Below, piece after piece: positions 51,765 through 60,564 of a DNA stretch of 64,000 nucleotides (the stretch's first letter is position 1; the number at the start of each line of letters is the position of its first letter). The translations under genes were made by a program, and so were the position numbers. The notes under the pieces are model-generated. The model ran no database searches. It was not told the DNA's origin and saw nothing but the letters and a program-made list of their open reading frames with translations. This DNA comes from Opitutaceae bacterium (lineage in GTDB: Bacteria > Verrucomicrobiota > Verrucomicrobiia > Opitutales > Opitutaceae): NCBI GenBank assembly GCA_016794785.1, contig JAEUHC010000013.1, positions 186,001 to 250,000 on the forward strand, written 5' to 3'.

Positions 51765-52040
51765 ATGCCCGATCCGCTCATCGCCCGGCTCAAAACCCTC
51801 ATCGTCACGACGCTCAAGCTCGAGGACGTCACGCCCGCTCAGATGGCGGACGACGAACCGTTGATCGGCTCCGGCCTCAACCTCGACTCCATCGACGCGC
51901 TCGAGCTGGTCGTGACGCTCGAAAAGGAATTCGGCATCAAGATCAGCAGCAGCGAGGAATCGCGCACGGCCCTGGCCAGCATCGCGCACCTCGCCGAGTT
52001 CATCCGCGCCCGCGCCGATCCCGCGCGGCTGCCGCGCTGA
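51765..52040 (+). CDS. Acyl carrier protein 2
   Basis: Acyl carrier protein of 91 residues with the phosphopantetheine site Ser42 in NLDSIDALEL, a typical DSL-like helix start, and the acidic helix LEKEFGIKISSSEE. A second carrier protein is usual in aryl-polyene clusters, which contain two. It begins 8 nt after the lipoprotein insert and precedes the second ketosynthase by 27 nt. Confidence 0.93.
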   Translation: MPDPLIARLKTLIVTTLKLEDVTPAQMADDEPLIGSGLNLDSIDALELVVTLEKEFGIKISSSEESRTALASIAHLAEFIRARADPARLPR

Positions 52041-52067
52041 TTCCACCGCGGCCGATCCCCGCCGCGC

Positions 52068-53177
52068 ATGGCTTCATCCCCACCCGCCATCCGTCTGGAG
52101 AGCGCCGGCTGCCTCACCGCCCTAGGTGACGCACCCACGACCCATGCCGCCCTGCTCCGCGGCGAGATCGCGCTGCGCGCGCACCCGGTGCTGGGAGCCG
52201 ATGGCGGCGAGAGCGTGCCGCTTGCCCTCGCGCCGGGCCGGGGTTTCGACGAGACGGCGCCGCCCAACTGGCTCGAGGGCGTGCGCGCCCTGGCGGCGAC
52301 CATCCCGGGCGACGGCTGGGGCACGGCGCGGCGGCCGGTGTTTGTCACGAGCAGCAACTTCGGCGTCGGCAGCCTCTACGCCTTCCGTCGCCACGGCGAA
52401 GCCGCGCACCTCGCCTACGGCACGCCGCACCGCAGTGTCGAACAGCTCGCGAGCGCGCTCGGTTGGGCAGCCAACGTTGCCACCGTCTCGCACGCCTGCG
52501 TGTCGGCCCACCTCGGCCTCTTGCTCGCCACCCGCACATTGGAAGCCGGCCTCGCCGAGCGTGCGCTGGTTTTCTCCTTCGACTTCATCAGTCCGTTTGT
52601 CGCGGGCGGCTTCCACGCGCTGAAGATTCTCAACGCCGGCTTCCCCGCGCCCTACGCCGCGCGCGCCACCGGCTCGATCGGGCTTGGGGACGGCGCGGCC
52701 TTCGCCGTGCTCGCGCGTGACCGCGGTGATTTCACGATCGAGGCGCAGAGCCTGAACAACGAGATGCATCATTTCACCGCCAACCGCGCCGACGGCGCGG
52801 GCTTCGCCGCCTGCCTCGCGCCCGTGGCCGCCGCGATCACTGGTCGGCGCGTGTGGCTCAAGGGGCACGGCACCGGCACGCTCGAGGCCGGCCGGCTCGA
52901 ATGCGAGGCCCTCGCCGCGGCCTTTCCCGGCGCGCCGCTCGTCGGCTGGAAAGGCAGCCTCGGCCATACGCTCGGGAGCTGCGGCCTCGTCGAGCTTGCC
53001 CTCGCCTGCGAGTCGATCCGCGCCGGACGCGCCCCCGGCACGGTAGGCAGCGATGGGCCCGGGTTTCGCGACCATGTCGCCTTCGCCCCGCTCGACCTGA
53101 GCGGCACCGATGGAGTCGTCTGCACCAGCAACGCCTTTGGCGGCGCCCACGCCGCGTTTTTCCTCGGCCATGCTTGA
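52068..53177 (+). CDS. Beta-ketoacyl synthase 2 (shortened)
   Basis: Condensing-enzyme homologue of 369 residues, about 45 shorter than FabF, but with all three catalytic residues: Cys144 (SHACVSAH), His267 (KGHGTGT) and His300 (GSLGHTLGS). In aryl-polyene systems a second ketosynthase pairs with the first, often as a chain-length-factor-like partner; the intact triad here means it may be active itself. It overlaps the next gene by 8 nt. Confidence 0.87.
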   Translation: MASSPPAIRLESAGCLTALGDAPTTHAALLRGEIALRAHPVLGADGGESVPLALAPGRGFDETAPPNWLEGVRALAATIPGDGWGTARRPVFVTSSNFGVGSLYAFRRHGEAAHLAYGTPHRSVEQLASALGWAANVATVSHACVSAHLGLLLATRTLEAGLAERALVFSFDFISPFVAGGFHALKILNAGFPAPYAARATGSIGLGDGAAFAVLARDRGDFTIEAQSLNNEMHHFTANRADGAGFAACLAPVAAAITGRRVWLKGHGTGTLEAGRLECEALAAAFPGAPLVGWKGSLGHTLGSCGLVELALACESIRAGRAPGTVGSDGPGFRDHVAFAPLDLSGTDGVVCTSNAFGGAHAAFFLGHA

Positions 53178-53826
53178 GCGTCATCTCCACGCCCTCAGCC
53201 TCGCCGACGCCGGCACCGAGGACCACGCGGCCACGCGTGAGCGCTTGAAGGACCGGTTCCCGCGCGGCGCCACGCGGCGCATGACGCAGCTCGGCCTGCT
53301 CGTCGGCGCCGCGCTCGACGAGGTCGCGCCACGCCCCGACGACACCATCGTCTACGCGTCGGGTTTTGCGGAAACGTGCGCGCTTGAGGGTTACCTCGAC
53401 AGTTTCCCGACGGCGAGTCCGACGCTCTTCCAAACCTCCATTCATCCCAGCGCGGTGCAACAGGCGCTCATCGCGCGGCAGCACGCGGTCCGCGAATTCT
53501 TTCCTCTCACCGGCCGCGCCCATCTCGTCGCGCACGCCGTGCAGGCCGCGCTGCTCGCCCCGGCGCCGCGGGTGCTGCTGTGCGGCGGCGAGGAGCGCGG
53601 GACCTGGCTGCTCGCCCACCGCGCCGCGAGCGCACGCACCTTTGCCTTCGCGCTGGCGCTCTCGCGCGAACCCGCCGGGGCGATCGCCCGCGTGACGCTC
53701 ACGCCCGCCGCCGACTCCTCGGCGCCGGAATTCACGCTGCCGGAGTTTTTCGACGCGCTCCTCGCGCGCCGCTCAATCGATCAAATCGCCGCCCCCGGCC
53801 TGCGGCTTGGCCTCGCGTGGCACTGA
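53170..53826 (+). CDS. Ketosynthase-N-domain-like protein
   Basis: Protein of 218 residues similar in pattern to stand-alone beta-ketoacyl-synthase N-terminal-like proteins found in aryl-polyene loci (segments IVYASGFAETCALEGYLDSFPT, TLFQTSIHPSAVQQALI, VLLCGGEERG). The Cys-His-His triad is absent, so it is not a condensing enzyme by itself. It starts 8 nt before the stop of the shortened ketosynthase and could form a heteromer with it. ATG 53170 is chosen; the longer frame overlaps the ketosynthase extensively. Confidence 0.72.
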   Translation: MLERHLHALSLADAGTEDHAATRERLKDRFPRGATRRMTQLGLLVGAALDEVAPRPDDTIVYASGFAETCALEGYLDSFPTASPTLFQTSIHPSAVQQALIARQHAVREFFPLTGRAHLVAHAVQAALLAPAPRVLLCGGEERGTWLLAHRAASARTFAFALALSREPAGAIARVTLTPAADSSAPEFTLPEFFDALLARRSIDQIAAPGLRLGLAWH

Positions 53827-53828
53827 CC

Positions 53829-54728
53829 ATGAGCACGCCCTCGCCGGCCCAGCCCGTCCGAAACCCCGGCCCGGGCTGGGGCCTTCGCTTCCTCTGCGCA
53901 TGCGACGCGGTGTTGCCGGAGTGGCTGTTCCGGCCGCTGCGCCGGCTGGGGACGGCGGTCGCGATCGCCAGGATGCGCGGGCAGCGCGCAAATTCCCGGG
54001 CCTATCTCGCCACGTTGCTCGGGCGCGAGCCTTCCTTGCGCGAGGTCTTCCGGCATTTTTTCGCGTTCGAGGAGTTCATGATGCTGCGCCTGCGCGTCGC
54101 CCGCGGCCAGGCCCACCGCGGCGAGCTCGCGCCGGATGCGGCCGGGTTTCGTGAGCTGCTGGCGAGCGGCGAGCCCGCGCTGCTCGGCACGTTTCACTTC
54201 GGGCACTCGGATCTCACGGGATTCCTCATCGGCCCGCAGGAGCGGCGCCGTGTGGCCATGGTGCGGGAGCACCGGGAAAATTCCCACGACACGGAGATTC
54301 TCGGCGCGCACTTCGCCCAGTGGGTGAACTTCATCTGGGTCAACGAGCCCGCCAACCTCCTCTTCGCCCTCAAGGAAGCGGTCGCAAGCGGCGGCTCGGT
54401 CGCGATGAAATGCGACCGGCTCGGCTTCAGCTCGAAGACGGAGGCGTTTCACTTCCTCGGCACGCGCCGGATTTTTCCGTTCACGATTTACCACCTCGCG
54501 CTGATCTTTCGCCTCCCGGTCGTGCTCAGCGTCGGGCTGCCGGCCGGGCCGGGGCGCTCGACCATCCACAGCTCGCCGCTCTTCCGCCCCGACGACGCCG
54601 GCAAGGCCGCCAACCTCCGGCGCGCGCACGCGCACTTCCAGGATTTCCTCACGCGCCTCGAGGCGTGGCTGCGCGCCGATCCCACGCTCTGGTTCAACTT
54701 CACGCCGCTCAATCCGCCCGCGCCATGA
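53829..54728 (+). CDS. LPLAT/HtrB-like acyltransferase
   Basis: Membrane-associated acyltransferase of 299 residues similar to the HtrB/LpxL lysophospholipid-acyltransferase group, with the H-x4-D motif HFGHSD (His123/Asp128) and later FPFTIYHLALIFRLPVV. In aryl-polyene clusters an acyltransferase of this type attaches the finished chain to a lipid or glycerol backbone. Two base pairs separate it from the previous stop, and its stop overlaps the PlsC-like gene. Confidence 0.82.
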   Translation: MSTPSPAQPVRNPGPGWGLRFLCACDAVLPEWLFRPLRRLGTAVAIARMRGQRANSRAYLATLLGREPSLREVFRHFFAFEEFMMLRLRVARGQAHRGELAPDAAGFRELLASGEPALLGTFHFGHSDLTGFLIGPQERRRVAMVREHRENSHDTEILGAHFAQWVNFIWVNEPANLLFALKEAVASGGSVAMKCDRLGFSSKTEAFHFLGTRRIFPFTIYHLALIFRLPVVLSVGLPAGPGRSTIHSSPLFRPDDAGKAANLRRAHAHFQDFLTRLEAWLRADPTLWFNFTPLNPPAP

Positions 54729-55477
54729 CGTTCTCGCGCCGGCTGCTGCGGCTCTATCACTATCCGGCGAACATTGTCTCGTGGACGCTGTTCGCCGCCG
54801 TCGGCGTGACCCTCAACATCGTGTGCATGCCGCTGCTCCTGGCCCGCGATCGGGCGCGGCGCGGCCACGCGGTGCGCGGCGTGATCCGGCGGCTCTTCGC
54901 CGCGTGGTGCGCGTGGCTCCACGCGACGCGCCTCATCTACGTGCGTTTCCACGGCTTCACGCCCGAGGCGATGGCGGGCCCCGCCATCTACATCGCCAAC
55001 CACCCCGGGCTGCTCGACGCGACGTTCATCCTCTCGCGGCTGCCGGACACCATCTGCATTTTCAAGCCCGCCCTCATGCGCAACCCTGTCCTCGGCCCCG
55101 CCGCGCTCATGGCCGGCTACGCCGCTGGCGACACCGGCGTCGATCTCATCCGCGATGTCGCGCAGCGCCTGGCCGACGGCCGCTCGCTGCTGGTGTTTCC
55201 CGAGGGCACGCGCACCGCGCCCGGCGTCGCGCTCAACCCGTTGCGCCCGGGCTTTGCGCTCATCGCCGCGCGCGCTCGCGCGCCGATCCGGATCATCGTG
55301 GTCCGGGCGCCGCGCGATCTGGTCCCGAAGGGCTGGCCGTGGTGGCGCGCGCCGGCCTTCCCCTCCTTGGTGGACATCACGCTGCTCGCCGAAATCGAGC
55401 CCGAGGCGGGCGAGACTGCGGCGCAGTTGACCGCCCGCGCCGCGCGCAAACTCTCGTCCGCCCTCGCCGTGCCATGA
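54725..55477 (+). CDS. PlsC-like 1-acylglycerol-3-phosphate-type acyltransferase
   Basis: Acyltransferase of 250 residues with one N-terminal hydrophobic helix (about 18-40). The conserved motifs are NHPGLLD (H93, D98) and FPEGTRT (about 158-164), plus IIVVRAPRDL as the third block. PlsC enzymes acylate lysophosphatidic acid; in this setting it may transfer the polyene acyl chain to a glycerolipid. It overlaps both neighbours (4 nt each). Confidence 0.88.
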   Translation: MTFSRRLLRLYHYPANIVSWTLFAAVGVTLNIVCMPLLLARDRARRGHAVRGVIRRLFAAWCAWLHATRLIYVRFHGFTPEAMAGPAIYIANHPGLLDATFILSRLPDTICIFKPALMRNPVLGPAALMAGYAAGDTGVDLIRDVAQRLADGRSLLVFPEGTRTAPGVALNPLRPGFALIAARARAPIRIIVVRAPRDLVPKGWPWWRAPAFPSLVDITLLAEIEPEAGETAAQLTARAARKLSSALAVP

Positions 55478-56238
55478 CGCCGTCCGCCACGCACCTCGTC
55501 CTCATCCCGAGCTACAACCCCGGCCCGCGCCTCGCCGGCACCGTGGCCGCCGCGCTCGCGCACTGGGCGCCCGTCTGGATCGTGGACGACGGCAGCACCG
55601 ACGGCAGCGCCACGGACGTCGCAAAAAACCATGCCGCCGACCCGCGGGTGCGCGTGATTACGCGGGCAGAAAACGGCGGCAAGGGCGCCGCCGTCGCCAC
55701 CGGGGTCGAGGCCGCGCTCGCCGCCGGCTTCACCCACGTGCTCACGCTCGACGCGGATGGCCAGCACCCGGTCGATCACATCGCGCCGTTCATGGCGGCT
55801 TCGCAGGCGGAACCGGCCGCGCTCGTGCTCGGCCGCCCGGTCTTCGGCCCCGAGGTGCCGCTCGAGCGCCTGCACGGGCGCAAGCTCAGCGTGGGCCTCG
55901 CGCGTTTCGAGATCCTCGGTTCCGGCATCGACGATCCGCTGTTCGGCTTCCGCGTCTATCCCGCCGCGGCGCTCCGCGACGCGCTCGCCTCCACGCGCCG
56001 CGCGCGGGGCTTCGACTTTGATCCCGAGGTGGCGGTGCGGATGTTCTGGGCCGGCGTGCCGACCGTAAACCTGCCCGCGCCCTGCCGCTACTTCGCCAAG
56101 GCCGAGGGCGGCGTGTCGCATTTCAATTATCTCCGCGACAACCTGAAGCTCGTCTGGCTGCACACGCGCCTCATCGTGCAACTTCTCCTCTGGCGCTGGG
56201 TCTCCATCCGACGCGTGCGAGCCCATCGCGCCCGCTGA
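55474..56238 (+). CDS. GT2 glycosyltransferase
   Basis: Inverting GT-A-fold enzyme of 254 residues with VDDGSTDGS (about 37-45) and LTLDADGQHPV (metal-binding DxD region, about 90-100), plus a C-terminal aromatic stretch suited to membrane contact. It probably glycosylates the aryl-polyene lipid or its glycerol head, as cluster GT2 genes do. It overlaps the acyltransferase by 4 nt and ends 6 nt before the LolA-like gene. Confidence 0.88.
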   Translation: MTPSATHLVLIPSYNPGPRLAGTVAAALAHWAPVWIVDDGSTDGSATDVAKNHAADPRVRVITRAENGGKGAAVATGVEAALAAGFTHVLTLDADGQHPVDHIAPFMAASQAEPAALVLGRPVFGPEVPLERLHGRKLSVGLARFEILGSGIDDPLFGFRVYPAAALRDALASTRRARGFDFDPEVAVRMFWAGVPTVNLPAPCRYFAKAEGGVSHFNYLRDNLKLVWLHTRLIVQLLLWRWVSIRRVRAHRAR

Positions 56239-56244
56239 ATCGCC

Positions 56245-56883
56245 ATGCGCCTGCTGTTTCTATTCCTCCCGCTTCTCGTCTGCGCCGCCGAGCCGCTGCC
56301 GCTCACGCCGCAGACCCTCCTCGCCGATCCCGCCAATGATCCTGCGTGGCGCGATCTCTTTGCCCAGCTGACGCCCAACAAGACCCGCCAGTCGAAATTC
56401 GAGGAGCGCCGGTTCTTTCCGTTTCGGAAGGAGCCCGTCGTGCTCACCGGCGAGGTCCGCATCGTGCCCGAACTGGGCCTGAGCCTGCGCTACCTGACGC
56501 CCGAGAAAAACACGCTCATCGCCGACGCCCAGGGCCTGCTCCTCCGCGACGACCAGGGCCGCGAGCGAACTCCGCCCAACGACAGCCGCGCCCAGGCCGC
56601 GACCTCCGCGCTCGTGCGCGTGCTGCGCTTCGATCTCGCGGCGCTGCAAAAGGACTTCGCCGTGCACGGCCGGCGCGAGGGCGCGGCGTGGACCCTTGCG
56701 TTCGTCGCCCGCGATCCGGCGTTCACCGCCCTGCTCGGCACGCTCACGATCCGCGGGGAAAACCACGAGCTGCGGGCCATCGAGCTGGTGAAATCACCCA
56801 CGCAGCGCATCGAGATCGCGATCCGCGACAGCGTGGAGGACGTGCTTTTCACCGGTGACACGCTGCGGCGTTTCTTCCGATGA
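56245..56883 (+). CDS. LolA-like outer-membrane carrier protein
   Basis: Exported protein of 212 residues: signal peptide (about 1-15, CAAE) followed by a LolA-like half-barrel pattern with FEERRFFPFRKEPVVLTGEVRI. In aryl-polyene clusters this protein escorts the lipid-linked polyene to the outer membrane, in partnership with the MMPL exporter encoded next. Nothing contradicts this here; sequence similarity to classical LolA is low. Confidence 0.8.
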   Translation: MRLLFLFLPLLVCAAEPLPLTPQTLLADPANDPAWRDLFAQLTPNKTRQSKFEERRFFPFRKEPVVLTGEVRIVPELGLSLRYLTPEKNTLIADAQGLLLRDDQGRERTPPNDSRAQAATSALVRVLRFDLAALQKDFAVHGRREGAAWTLAFVARDPAFTALLGTLTIRGENHELRAIELVKSPTQRIEIAIRDSVEDVLFTGDTLRRFFR

Positions 56884-56892
56884 TGGCCGGCT

Positions 56893-59217
56893 GTGGATAA
56901 CGCCGCATCCCGCCCCAAGTGGATCGCCCGCCTCGCGCTGCTGGCCTTTGCCGCCGGCTGCGCCGCGTGGCTGCTGCGGCTCGATCACGCGGCCAAGATC
57001 TCGACCAACGTCCTCGATCTCATGCCCGCGGCCGAGCAGTCGCCGGAACTCGGGATCGTGCGCGGTTTCTCGCAGGGCGCGCAGGCGCGCGTGGTGCTTC
57101 TCGCGCTGCGCGATTCGCGGACACCTGATGCGCCGCCCACGGCGGCGGCACTGGCCCTGGCCACGGCGCTCCGCGGCTCGCCGGACTTTGCCGAGGCCGT
57201 GGTGATGGGCGAGCCATCGGCGGACACGGAGCTGGGAAGGAAAATCTTTGCGCATCGTTTCGAATGGCTGCTGCCCGCGTGGCTCGGTGAACGGGAGCGG
57301 GAGTTTGCCGCCTCCGGAGCGAGGCCGGACGAGTTTCCCCGCTGGCTTGCGGCGCGCGCGGCGGACGATCTGGAAAAATTTCTCACCCGGCCCGAGGCCG
57401 CGGCGATGCAGGAGATCCTGCCGCGCGATCCCCTGCTCCTCGTGCCTTCGCTGGCGGAGAAAACCCGGTTGCTCGCGACGCCCGCCGCCAACGCCGGCGG
57501 CCACGCGCTCGTGTGGGCGCTAGCGCGCGCGTCGCCGTTCGCCGAGGAGGGCCAGGGACCGGTCTTCGCCACGATCGAGGCCGCGCTGGCGCAGGTTCGC
57601 GCGGATCATCCCGGCGTCGGCCTGCGCTGGACGGGCGTGAGCCGCTTCGCGGCCGCAAGCCGCGCCCGCATCGAATCCGAGATCGGCCTGCTCAACACCT
57701 TCTCGGTCCTCGCGGTGCTCGGGGTGAGCGGTCTGCTCGTGCGCCGGATCTGGCGGTTGCTGCACCTCGTCCCGATCATCCTGCTGTCCATCGCCGGCGC
57801 GTGGACGATCTCGACGCTGCTTTTCGAGCGGCTGCACATCCTCGTCTTCGTGATCGGCTCGCTGCTCAGCGGCGTGGCGATCGACTATGGTTTCTACCTC
57901 TACATGCAGCCGTCGCTGCGGCCGGACGAGCCCTATGGCGAGAAACTGCGCCGTCTGCTGAAACCTCTGCTCGCAAGCTGCCTCACGACCGTGATCGGAT
58001 TTTCGCTGCTGCTGTTCTCCGATCTGCCGCTCATCCGCCAGATCGGGGTCTTTGTGTCAGCGGGTCTGCTCTGCGCGTTGGGTGCGGCGATGCTCTACTT
58101 CGCGCAACTCGAGCGACCGCTGCTCGAAGGCCGCGTGCTCGGCGGGTTCGCCCGCCGCGGCGGGTGGCGGCGCACCCTCGTGCGGGGGCTGGCGCTCGCG
58201 GCGATCGCGATCGCGGTGCTGGGGCCGCTGCGGCTTACGTGGCGGGACGACGTGCGGGAGCTCGACCTGCCCTCGCCGGAGCTGCACGCCAACGACGCCG
58301 CGCTGCGCGCGCTCTTCGGCGAATCGGCGCGGCGTTCGCTCTGGCTCACGCATGGCGCGACGCTCGCGGAGGCGCGGGCGCGGCTCGACGTCTTTCTCGT
58401 GAGTCGCGGCGGCACCGCGGCGGGCAGCGTGGGCCAACTGCTGCCGACCGAGACGGATTGGAAAGCCTGGCAGACCCGGCGGACGGCGCTGGCTGGGTTT
58501 GCCGGGGAATTTCGGACGGCGCTCGCGGCGCGCGGGTTCACCCCGGAATCGTTCGAACCTTTCTTCACCGCGTGGGACGAGGCGCGCACCCGGCCCGCGC
58601 CGGCCGCCTACGAATCCCTCGCCGCCGATCTGCGCGCGGCGCTGACCGGGCCGCTGGCCCTGCTGAGCAACTCGGCGAGCGCACCGTTCTGGTTTCTCAC
58701 GGTCGTGGAGCAGCCCGTCGTAGAAGTGACACCGGCGCCGCACACGATCGCGCTCAATCAGCTGGCGTCGCTCAACGACCTCTTCACGCGCTACCGCTGG
58801 TCGGCGCTGCGGCTGAGCCTGCTCGGCCTCGGCCTCGTGATCGCGAGTGTCTTCGTAATCTATCCGCCGCGGCGCGGGCTGCGCATCGCGGTGATTCCGG
58901 CGGGCGCGTGCTTTTTTGTCTTCGGCGCGCTCGGCCTCGCGGGACAGACGCTTAATCTGTTTCACCTGCTGGGGGCGTTTCTCGGCGTCTGCCTCTCGCA
59001 CAACTACGCGATCTTCTCCTCGGACCACGCAACCGCGGGGACGCCGCCGCCCATCGCCGTCCGCCTCTCCGCACTTTCCACCGCGGCGTCGTTTGGCGTG
59101 CTGGCGTGCAGCCGCATCCCGGTGATTCATGCGCTCGGGCTCACCGTGGCGCTCATCGTCGTCACGACGCTGCTGGTCGTCGAACTTGAGCCGCTCGCGC
59201 GGCGCGCCCACGCATGA
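56893..59217 (+). CDS. MMPL-family lipid exporter
   Basis: Inner-membrane RND/MMPL protein of 774 residues: one N-terminal helix (about 12-30), a periplasmic domain, a helix bundle around 255-400 with FVIGSLLSGVAIDYGFYLY, a second periplasmic domain, and a second bundle from about 635 to the end. This two-half plan suits export of a lipid. The start is GTG at 56893; an ATG just upstream meets a stop at once. It pairs with the LolA-like protein to move the polyene product outward, and it overlaps the ligase gene by 4 nt. Confidence 0.9.
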   Translation: MDNAASRPKWIARLALLAFAAGCAAWLLRLDHAAKISTNVLDLMPAAEQSPELGIVRGFSQGAQARVVLLALRDSRTPDAPPTAAALALATALRGSPDFAEAVVMGEPSADTELGRKIFAHRFEWLLPAWLGEREREFAASGARPDEFPRWLAARAADDLEKFLTRPEAAAMQEILPRDPLLLVPSLAEKTRLLATPAANAGGHALVWALARASPFAEEGQGPVFATIEAALAQVRADHPGVGLRWTGVSRFAAASRARIESEIGLLNTFSVLAVLGVSGLLVRRIWRLLHLVPIILLSIAGAWTISTLLFERLHILVFVIGSLLSGVAIDYGFYLYMQPSLRPDEPYGEKLRRLLKPLLASCLTTVIGFSLLLFSDLPLIRQIGVFVSAGLLCALGAAMLYFAQLERPLLEGRVLGGFARRGGWRRTLVRGLALAAIAIAVLGPLRLTWRDDVRELDLPSPELHANDAALRALFGESARRSLWLTHGATLAEARARLDVFLVSRGGTAAGSVGQLLPTETDWKAWQTRRTALAGFAGEFRTALAARGFTPESFEPFFTAWDEARTRPAPAAYESLAADLRAALTGPLALLSNSASAPFWFLTVVEQPVVEVTPAPHTIALNQLASLNDLFTRYRWSALRLSLLGLGLVIASVFVIYPPRRGLRIAVIPAGACFFVFGALGLAGQTLNLFHLLGAFLGVCLSHNYAIFSSDHATAGTPPPIAVRLSALSTAASFGVLACSRIPVIHALGLTVALIVVTTLLVVELEPLARRAHA

Positions 59218-60542
59218 GCGCCACCTTGCTCTCGGCCTGGGAAAATACCGTCAGCGCCGCGCCGGACGCGGTCGCCTTGATCGACGCGACGACCGGCCGC
59301 ACGTGGACCCGGGGAGAACTCGATGCGAACGGGCGCGCGTGGCGCGATGCCCACGGCGCCGGGTTGGCGCGACAGACGGTCGTGCTCCCCGCCCCGAACG
59401 GCGCGGAGTGGTGGCGCGTTTTCCTCGGCCTCCTCCACGCCGACGCCGTGATTGCGCCGCTCGATCCCGGAGAACCCCTGGCGGCGCAGCGCGCGACCGC
59501 CGCGGCCATCCGAGCGGCATGGCTCTGGCGGGACGACGGCTTGGAACAAGTCGCCCCGCGCCCGACGCGCGCGCGGGATGAACGGCGGCTGCTCAAGCTC
59601 ACCTCGGGCTCCACGGGCACGCCGCGCGCGCTGGCCTTCACCGATGCGCAGATGCTGGCCGACGGGCGACAGATTTGCGCGGGCATGGGCATCCGGGGTG
59701 ATGACATCAACCTCGGCCTCATCCCCCTCGGCCATTCCTACGGGCTCGGCAATCTCGTCGTGCCTCTCCTCGCGCAAGGCACGGCGATGGTGGCGGGGGT
59801 CGCGGCCCTGCCGCAGGCGATCGCAGACGCGGCGATCCGCTGGCGGCCGACCGTGTTTCCCGCCGTGCCGGCGTTGCTCCGGGCCCTCACTCTCGCGGAG
59901 ATCGCGGCGAGTCAGCTCGCGTCGTTGCGGACGGTGATATCGGCTGGGGCCCCCTTGGCGCCCGAGATCGCGGCGGCGTATCACGACCGCTTCGGGGGAA
60001 GAATCCACAGCTTCTACGGTTCGAGCGAAACCGGCGGGATCACTTACGACCGCAGCGGTGAAGCGGCGCTCACGGGCCGCAGCGTCGGCACACCCCTTCC
60101 GGGTGTCCAGCTGACTCCGGGCCACGCCGGCTCGATCGTGATCGCGAGCGCCGCCGTCTTCACGATCGGCAACCGCACGCCCGGCGCGCACCGGCCCAAG
60201 GATCGCGTGGCCTTCACGCCCGAGGGCGAGGTGGTGCTGCTCGGACGTGCCGGACGCACCGTGAAAATCGCGGGCCGCCGGCTCGATCTCGCGGAAGTGG
60301 AGCGCGCATTGCGGGCGCTGCCCGGCGTGCGGGATGCATGGGTGGCACCCCACGCGGGCCGTGCGGAGTCGCTCGCAGCCGTGGTGGCCAGCGATGAAGT
60401 CGGCGAGACTTTGCGAGCCGCGCTGCGCGAGCGGATCGCCGCATGGAAAATCCCGAAGCGCATCGTGACGCTCGCGGCTTTGCCCCTGACCGCGCGCGGC
60501 AAGACCGACACAGCCCGGCTGCGCGTGCTCCTGGACAGGTGA
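59214..60542 (+). CDS. AMP-dependent acyl-activating ligase
   Basis: ANL-superfamily ligase of 442 residues: phosphate-binding LTSGSTGTPRAL (about 125-136), FYGSSETGGI (about 265), the hinge region VVLLGRAGRTVKIAGRRLDLAEVE and a C-terminal Lys in TARGKTD. It is somewhat short for the family yet has all main blocks. In aryl-polyene pathways this enzyme activates the hydroxybenzoyl or hydroxycinnamoyl starter and loads it onto a carrier protein. Here the starter may be the product of the chorismatase encoded at 60565-61500. Confidence 0.9.
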   Translation: MSATLLSAWENTVSAAPDAVALIDATTGRTWTRGELDANGRAWRDAHGAGLARQTVVLPAPNGAEWWRVFLGLLHADAVIAPLDPGEPLAAQRATAAAIRAAWLWRDDGLEQVAPRPTRARDERRLLKLTSGSTGTPRALAFTDAQMLADGRQICAGMGIRGDDINLGLIPLGHSYGLGNLVVPLLAQGTAMVAGVAALPQAIADAAIRWRPTVFPAVPALLRALTLAEIAASQLASLRTVISAGAPLAPEIAAAYHDRFGGRIHSFYGSSETGGITYDRSGEAALTGRSVGTPLPGVQLTPGHAGSIVIASAAVFTIGNRTPGAHRPKDRVAFTPEGEVVLLGRAGRTVKIAGRRLDLAEVERALRALPGVRDAWVAPHAGRAESLAAVVASDEVGETLRAALRERIAAWKIPKRIVTLAALPLTARGKTDTARLRVLLDR

Positions 60543-60564
60543 GCACCGCGGCCTAGGAAGCGCG

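Noticed and set aside
53110-53169. Earlier start for the ketosynthase-N-like gene
   Set aside because: It would overlap the ketosynthase by a further 60 nt with residues unlike the family; the ATG at 53170 is sufficient.
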